From the NCBI GenBank assembly GCA_051920445.1, contig JBPPLN010000001.1:1116001-1180000 (forward strand): 64,000 bases of DNA, given 5' to 3'. A program made the translations under genes and the position numbers. Source of the DNA: CAG-177 sp003514385. Lineage in GTDB: Bacteria; Bacillota; Clostridia; Oscillospirales; Acutalibacteraceae. Numbering within the stretch: position 1 is the first letter of the stretch; each line of letters begins with the position of its first letter. Positions 60,676 to 64,000 of the stretch are shown piece by piece. The notes beneath the pieces are model-generated. The model did not search any database. It worked only from the letters and a program-made list of their open reading frames with translations, and had not been told where the DNA came from.

Positions 60676-61290
60676 TTGTCAATTCCACAAATCCGTACAG
60701 AAGCAATCGAGGCGGTAGGGCGAAAAATCCTGATGGAATATGATCCCTCTCTGCTATCCGGGCAACCATGTTCTGTGCCAATCGAAACCATTATCGAGAC
60801 AAAGTTTGATCTAATCCTGGAGTTTCATACACTAAGAAAAAACCCCAAGATATTAGGGGAAACAATTTTCGATGACGGTGCCGTTGTTTTATATGACCAG
60901 ATACAGAGACAGTATCGAATGATTGCAGTAAGAGCCGGTACAATCTTAATTGATGAACGGCTTTGTGATCCATCAAAATTAGGGCGGCTCCGTTTTACCT
61001 GTGCCCATGAGCTGGCTCATTGGGTACTACATAAGAAGTTATACTCCGGTACTGGAGATGTTGCTGCTTATAACGGAAATGTTTCTTCCGACGAAAGTCA
61101 TGGCATAATTGAGCGTCAGGCGGATACCCTGGCCTCTGCTCTGCTGATGCCTTTACCGCAGATCAAAAAATGTTTTTACCGGCTTAGAATAGGCCGGACA
61201 GATGAACAGCTCATTGCTGAAATGGCAAATATTTTTGAGGTTTCCAAGCAAGCAATGCAGATTCGTCTAAAATCCAGAAAACTGATATAA
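60676..61290 (+). CDS. ImmA/IrrE-type metalloprotease
   Basis: A 204-aa zinc protease with the HExxH motif in CAHELAHWVLH near residue 112 and a downstream Glu (IERQADTLASALLMP), the third zinc ligand of the family. It likely cleaves the adjacent XRE repressor to switch on the element. Start is TTG at 60676 with AGGGGGGAT upstream. It overlaps no other gene and is followed by a short gap that contains the second operator. Confidence 0.9.
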   Translation: MSIPQIRTEAIEAVGRKILMEYDPSLLSGQPCSVPIETIIETKFDLILEFHTLRKNPKILGETIFDDGAVVLYDQIQRQYRMIAVRAGTILIDERLCDPSKLGRLRFTCAHELAHWVLHKKLYSGTGDVAAYNGNVSSDESHGIIERQADTLASALLMPLPQIKKCFYRLRIGRTDEQLIAEMANIFEVSKQAMQIRLKSRKLI

Positions 61291-61360
61291 CCAAAGGGGG
61301 GAATAGAGGGAGGCACTGCCCTCTCTCACTCTCCTCTGCTATGCTATTTTGTGCCTAATA

Positions 61361-61380
61361 TGTTCGCAATATTGCGAACA
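61361..61380 (+). promoter_or_regulatory. 20-bp perfect palindromic operator
   Basis: TGTTCGCAATATTGCGAACA is a perfect 20-bp palindrome placed 14 bases upstream of the next gene's start. Its outer six bases match the operator before the XRE gene. Binding here would directly block transcription of the 61395 gene, which is therefore a likely target of the switch. Confidence 0.8.
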
Positions 61381-61394
61381 AGGAGGGATGTTCT

Positions 61395-61931
61395 ATGAGA
61401 AAAGAAAGCACAACAATCCAAAAATGTAACAGCAGGCTAACAGCTTTGGGGCTTAACAGCGACGCTGCGTTTCATAGAAGTAAGCTGATTCTAAAGATTT
61501 ACCGTGATGTAGTCTGGGTTCTGAGTGAACGGGCAGAAGAATTACAAGAAACCGCTTGGATTATGGGAGAACAAGATATAGAGTCTGGCCTCTGCTATCT
61601 TGAAAATTTTGCACCAGATATTGAACTGCAAGCCTTTGAAGAAAAAGTTTGCTGCCTTGTTCAAAATCAAATGCTGGTCAATATTATTGACCGTGCACTC
61701 CTTCGTCTGAAACGGTATCCGGATCGAGGAGAACTTTACTATGAAATTTTGACTAAGCAATTCATCTATCGGTTTAACAGTACAGAGAAAGAATTGCTGG
61801 AAGAACTAAATATAGAACGCAGTGTCTTTTATGACCGAAAACGAGAAGCCATCTATTTATTTTCTGTTTGCTTGTTTGGATATTCTATTCCAGAAGTCCT
61901 GGAGGAGCTGCCCCGACTAAATTCCGACTAA
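61395..61931 (+). CDS. ArpU/sigma-like transcriptional regulator
   Basis: A 178-aa helical protein. The C-terminal part (STEKELLEELNIERSVFYDR, then KREAIYLFSVCLFG) looks like the helix-turn-helix of ArpU-type phage late regulators or a sigma region 4. AAGGAGGG precedes the ATG, and a perfect operator sits just upstream, so it is probably repressed by the XRE protein. It would activate transfer or excision genes. Its last codons run into the tandem repeat array. Confidence 0.7.
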   Translation: MRKESTTIQKCNSRLTALGLNSDAAFHRSKLILKIYRDVVWVLSERAEELQETAWIMGEQDIESGLCYLENFAPDIELQAFEEKVCCLVQNQMLVNIIDRALLRLKRYPDRGELYYEILTKQFIYRFNSTEKELLEELNIERSVFYDRKREAIYLFSVCLFGYSIPEVLEELPRLNSD

Positions 61932-61975
61932 ATTCCGACTAAATCCCGACAAATCCCCGACCTAATCCCTACTCC
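61913..61975 (+). repeat. Tandem 11-bp CCGACTAAATT repeats
   Basis: CCGACTAAATT occurs at 61913-61923 and 61924-61934, then CCGACTAAATC at 61935-61945, followed by degenerate units CCGACAAATC and CCGACCTAATC. The array starts in the last codons of the preceding gene and continues to a TGCTATACT promoter-like element. The head-to-tail iteration at helical spacing suggests cooperative binding of a regulator, or an origin-type iteron array. Confidence 0.8.
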
Positions 61976-61991
61976 CTTCCGACTTCCGATC

Positions 61992-62007
61992 TGCTATACT
62001 TGGTATA
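61992..62007 (+). promoter_or_regulatory. Extended -10 promoter with palindrome
   Basis: TGCTATACT is an extended -10 element embedded in the inverted repeat CTATAC-TTG-GTATAG. No usual -35 is visible; the iterons directly upstream take that place, so activation by an iteron-binding protein is plausible. The transcript would reach a terminator within about 60 bases. Confidence 0.55.
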
Positions 62008-62048
62008 GTGGCAGGAATGCGCTAAATTGAATACTTTTCTACATAAGG

Positions 62049-62070
62049 CCCGGCATTAACCGGGCTTTTT
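62049..62070 (+). terminator. Terminator in the sigma-factor leader
   Basis: GCCCGG and CCGGGC flank a 6-base loop and are followed by TTTTTT. It lies between the promoter and the sigma-like gene, so it either makes a ~60-base RNA or attenuates the downstream gene. Confidence 0.8.
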
Positions 62071-62158
62071 TCATTCCTGCGGCAAAATGGCGGCAGGAAC
62101 ATGGCTGGAGGTGAAAACACTTCCGGCCTTTTTCTTTGCCCGGTATTAGGAGGCCGGT

Positions 62159-62194
62159 ATGCGCTGGGAGGCGTACATAGCAAAATATCCATGA
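62159..62194 (+). CDS. 11-codon leader peptide upstream of sigma-like gene
   Basis: A short ORF MRWEAYIAKYP with AGGAGG five bases before the ATG. A perfect 10-base inverted repeat (GTTCAAATTC at 62199-62208, GAATTTGAAC at 62221-62230) follows, and then the ribosome binding site of the sigma-like gene. The order of leader ORF, hairpin and gene start suggests translational or attenuation control. No database evidence is claimed. Confidence 0.45.
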   Translation: MRWEAYIAKYP

Positions 62195-62242
62195 CACCGT
62201 TCAAATTCGCTGACTACCAAGAATTTGAACGGAGGAAAGGAT

Positions 62243-62791
62243 ATGACGAGAGTATTCATTTGGAAAAATAACAGCCCACAGGAATGGGAGGAAATCAGCT
62301 TTTCAGCGTTCAGTAAGGCACGCCGCAATGGTTGCTTTACTGGGCGCTTTTTTGTTGAAACAGTCAAAATGTTCCGTGATGAAGATGACCGCATTATCAT
62401 GGAATGTTCTCGCAAAGATTTTGAAAAATACCAGCAGGAGGACCGCCACAGCCGCTATCTCCAGGAACATGAGAAAAGTTGCTCTATATTCCCGGCTTCT
62501 CATGTGGGAGATCGTGACGGCACAGAGGAAGGTTATCAGGATACAGATTTGTTTGTGGATGAATCTGTTGATACTGCGGAACAAGCTATTCAGAATTTAC
62601 TTCTTGAGGATTTACACCAAGCTCTATTGAAACTGAGTCCGGCAGAACGAGATTTTATATTGTCCTATTATGAAATGAAGATACCAAATGCAACTTGTTT
62701 AGCCCAACGATATGGTATTACTCGGCAAGCCGCAGATAAGCGATTGAAAAAAATCGAAGAAAAAATAAAAAAGTTGGTTGCGATTTTCTAA
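62243..62791 (+). CDS. Sigma-70-region-4-like regulator
   Basis: A 182-aa protein. The C-terminus has a region 4-type helix-turn-helix (LSPAERDFILSYYEMKIPNA; LAQRYGITRQAADKRLKKIE). The N-terminal half is specific to Clostridia ICEs (TRVFIWKNNSPQEWEEISF). It probably directs RNA polymerase to ICE genes. ATG at 62243 follows GGAGGAAAGG; the reading from 62225 includes the hairpin. It lies in the standard place between regulators and the excisionase end of the element. Confidence 0.85.
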   Translation: MTRVFIWKNNSPQEWEEISFSAFSKARRNGCFTGRFFVETVKMFRDEDDRIIMECSRKDFEKYQQEDRHSRYLQEHEKSCSIFPASHVGDRDGTEEGYQDTDLFVDESVDTAEQAIQNLLLEDLHQALLKLSPAERDFILSYYEMKIPNATCLAQRYGITRQAADKRLKKIEEKIKKLVAIF

Positions 62792-62795
62792 AAAA

Positions 62796-63242
62796 GTGGC
62801 AGTAGCAAGTGAGAGGGAAATCCTTTCACTTGCACCTTGACAACCTGATATACGAATCATTAAGTTTGATCCTCTTTGGGCGTAATAGCCGCTACATCAG
62901 CGGTATATTTTCTGAGAGCTGCCACTCACATAACAGGCCAACCCATTTTTGCTGTATAGATGAGTTTGCGGTTTATCAGAAATATATCAGGCTGGAATAC
63001 ATCGGATGGCATCCGGTCATGGCATAACAAGGAGGAAAGCTCTCTTACAGCCATAGTCCGAGCGTGATAACAACCGTCGCAGGCCATGGGTAAGACCAAA
63101 CGAAGTGGAGGTGAAATTCCTGAGAAGCAGGCCAGCCACCTGCGGCTTAATGATTACCCAAATCCCTGGGGTGTCGTGGACAAGTTAGGGATAAAACAGG
63201 CGCTAAATTGAAGGAGACTCTGTGATTTGCAGAGCCTCCTTC
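62796..63242 (+). ncRNA. Candidate structured non-coding RNA
   Basis: About 450 bases without a convincing gene. GTGGCAG (62796-62802) can pair with CTGCCAC (62919-62925), enclosing two local hairpins (GCAAGTGA/TCACTTGC at 62805-62833 and CCGCT/AGCGG near 62889-62903). A second domain has GGGTAA (63088-63093) opposite TTACCC (63154-63159), with GCAGG/CCTGC between. The region ends in a strong hairpin (GAAGGAGACTCTG 63210-63222 and CAGAGCCTCCTTC 63230-63242). An ORF at 62809-63027 has no ribosome binding site. The class of RNA is not recognised. Confidence 0.5.
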
Positions 63243-63278
63243 TTACATAATCAAATCTCAAAACATAGGAGGATGAAC

Positions 63279-63659
63279 ATGAAAGAAGATTGGATTTATA
63301 AGCGTGGGGATTTATATTATGCCAATTTGAACCCTTATTTTGGATCAGAGCAAGGCGGCACCCGTCCTGTCCTGGTTCTTCAAAACAATGTGGGGAATTT
63401 TTTCTGCCCCACCTTGATCGTAGCTCCGCTCACCAGTAAATGGATTAAGAAAAAGGAGCTGCCCACACACTATGCACTGGAGAGCGTTCCAGAGCTTGGA
63501 CTTAAATCTGTTGTTCTGCTGGAGCAAATTAAAACGATTGATAAAAGGCGTGTTTTATCGTACATTGGGCGCGTATCTCGCGAAGAAATGAGAGCGATTG
63601 ATGATGCTCTGCAAGTTAGTTTAGATATTCATATTCCGGAGGAAATGGAGGCTCCGTAA
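63279..63659 (+). CDS. MazF/PemK-family toxin
   Basis: A 126-aa endoribonuclease-fold protein: IYKRGDLYYANLNPYFGSEQ, GGTRPVLVLQNNVGN, and TLIVAPLTSKW are classic PemK/MazF segments. It cuts mRNA when free of an antitoxin. ATG at 63279 has AGGAGG at a proper distance; the ATG at 63273 touches it. No MazE-like antitoxin gene is adjacent; the preceding RNA or the small HTH gene downstream may serve, or the protein may act in regulation. It is a usual resident at this ICE end. Confidence 0.9.
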   Translation: MKEDWIYKRGDLYYANLNPYFGSEQGGTRPVLVLQNNVGNFFCPTLIVAPLTSKWIKKKELPTHYALESVPELGLKSVVLLEQIKTIDKRRVLSYIGRVSREEMRAIDDALQVSLDIHIPEEMEAP

Positions 63660-63689
63660 GGCCACTTACCGGATAAAGGAGGCGTTTTT

Positions 63690-63917
63690 ATGTTTGAAGC
63701 AAGAATTGCGGAATTGAACCGCTTTAATGAACAAAATCCTGTCAGCTATGACAAAAGGACCTATACGGTCGATGAGATTCAGGACATTCTGGATATCAGT
63801 CGTCCCACAGCATATAATCTGGTAAAACAAGGTGTATTCCACAGCGTCAGAGTCGGCGGTCATATCCGCATTTCCAAAAAGAGCTTTGATGACTGGCTGG
63901 ATCACACAGATGAATGA
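63690..63917 (+). CDS. Excisionase-like HTH protein
   Basis: A 75-aa winged-helix protein of the excisionase/MerR-like class (YTVDEIQDILDISRPTAYNL; VGGHIRISKKSFDDWLD). It would steer the recombinase toward excision. AAAGGAGG precedes the ATG. Such genes normally sit just before the small ORF and serine recombinase, so the matching integrase should begin shortly after position 64000. Confidence 0.88.
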   Translation: MFEARIAELNRFNEQNPVSYDKRTYTVDEIQDILDISRPTAYNLVKQGVFHSVRVGGHIRISKKSFDDWLDHTDE

Positions 63918-64000
63918 TTTGTCAAGGATGCCGATCTCCAAATCGACATCCTTAACTTTTTTTCTGCTTTCTCTTACAATGAGGCCATAGCAAGAAAAAC

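Noticed and set aside
61913..61975. Tandem repeats as a CRISPR array
   Set aside because: Units are contiguous 11-mers without spacers, and no cas genes are present.
62809..63027. 72-aa ORF after the sigma-like gene
   Set aside because: No ribosome binding site, and it spans paired segments of the RNA candidate.

Overview
The window is a mosaic of mobile DNA from a low-to-mid GC anaerobic Firmicute, most likely a gut Clostridia (Lachnospiraceae or Oscillospiraceae type). The evidence is consistent Shine-Dalgarno sites (AGGAGG class), large serine recombinases with zinc ribbons, a Maff2/PrgI/VirB4/CHAP/DUF4315/DUF4366 conjugation operon and Tn4451-type tnpX/tnpW/tnpV genes. No rRNA, tRNA, CRISPR array or ordinary housekeeping gene was found. 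All family names come from recognising sequences by eye; no search was run.

Layout. (1) 1-2245: end of a first element, with a GTTGCCGG repeat cluster, a 55-aa accessory ORF and a large serine recombinase closed by a strong terminator. (2) 2251-8254: a Tn4451-like mobilizable transposon on AT-rich DNA. It has tnpX and tnpW on the minus strand, a divergent Cfr/RlmN-family radical SAM methyltransferase paired with a Cys-rich KTR protein, an XRE regulator, an oriT-like inverted repeat, mobC and a relaxase cut off after 130 codons. The methyltransferase operon has a consensus promoter, an 8-codon leader peptide ending in Arg-Ile-Arg and two terminator-like hairpins, the arrangement of drug-inducible ribosome-stalling attenuators. 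(3) 8255-9250: joined debris of topB and ArdC-like genes, then the last ~83 codons of a VirD4 coupling protein. (4) 9250-38200: the conjugation and DNA-processing module of a large ICE: pilin, VirB6, an MT-A70 methylase, PrgI, VirB4, CHAP hydrolase, TopB, CHC2-ArdC protein, a 2923-aa methylase-helicase with a TnpV gene overprinted in its linker, MobC, an AbiE toxin-antitoxin pair and the relaxase. (5) 38215-59173: a divergent XRE/SLOG pair, then a one-direction cargo operon of about 20 genes that look like immunity proteins of polymorphic toxin systems (SUFU, DUF2185, Imm17, SUKH, DUF5713, DUF4241, Imm51-like, DUF6881, DUF4261, DUF4253, CbrC), including a 2065-aa polyimmunity protein. No toxin is present. 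(6) 59202-64000: WYL regulator, XRE plus ImmA/IrrE protease with matching 20-bp operators, an ArpU-like regulator, tandem 11-bp repeats, a sigma-like factor, a probable structured non-coding RNA, a MazF/PemK toxin and an excisionase. The ICE's own integrase is expected just beyond the right edge.

How it works together (inference). The T4SS genes and relaxase would move the element, but the coupling protein is truncated here, so transfer would need help in trans. XRE/ImmA is the likely on/off switch, as ImmR/ImmA is in ICEBs1. The payload appears to be defence against neighbours' toxins (polyimmunity island), against phage (AbiE) and possibly against ribosome-targeting antibiotics (Cfr-like operon). 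Coordinates were derived by hand and start choices rest on visible ribosome binding sites.
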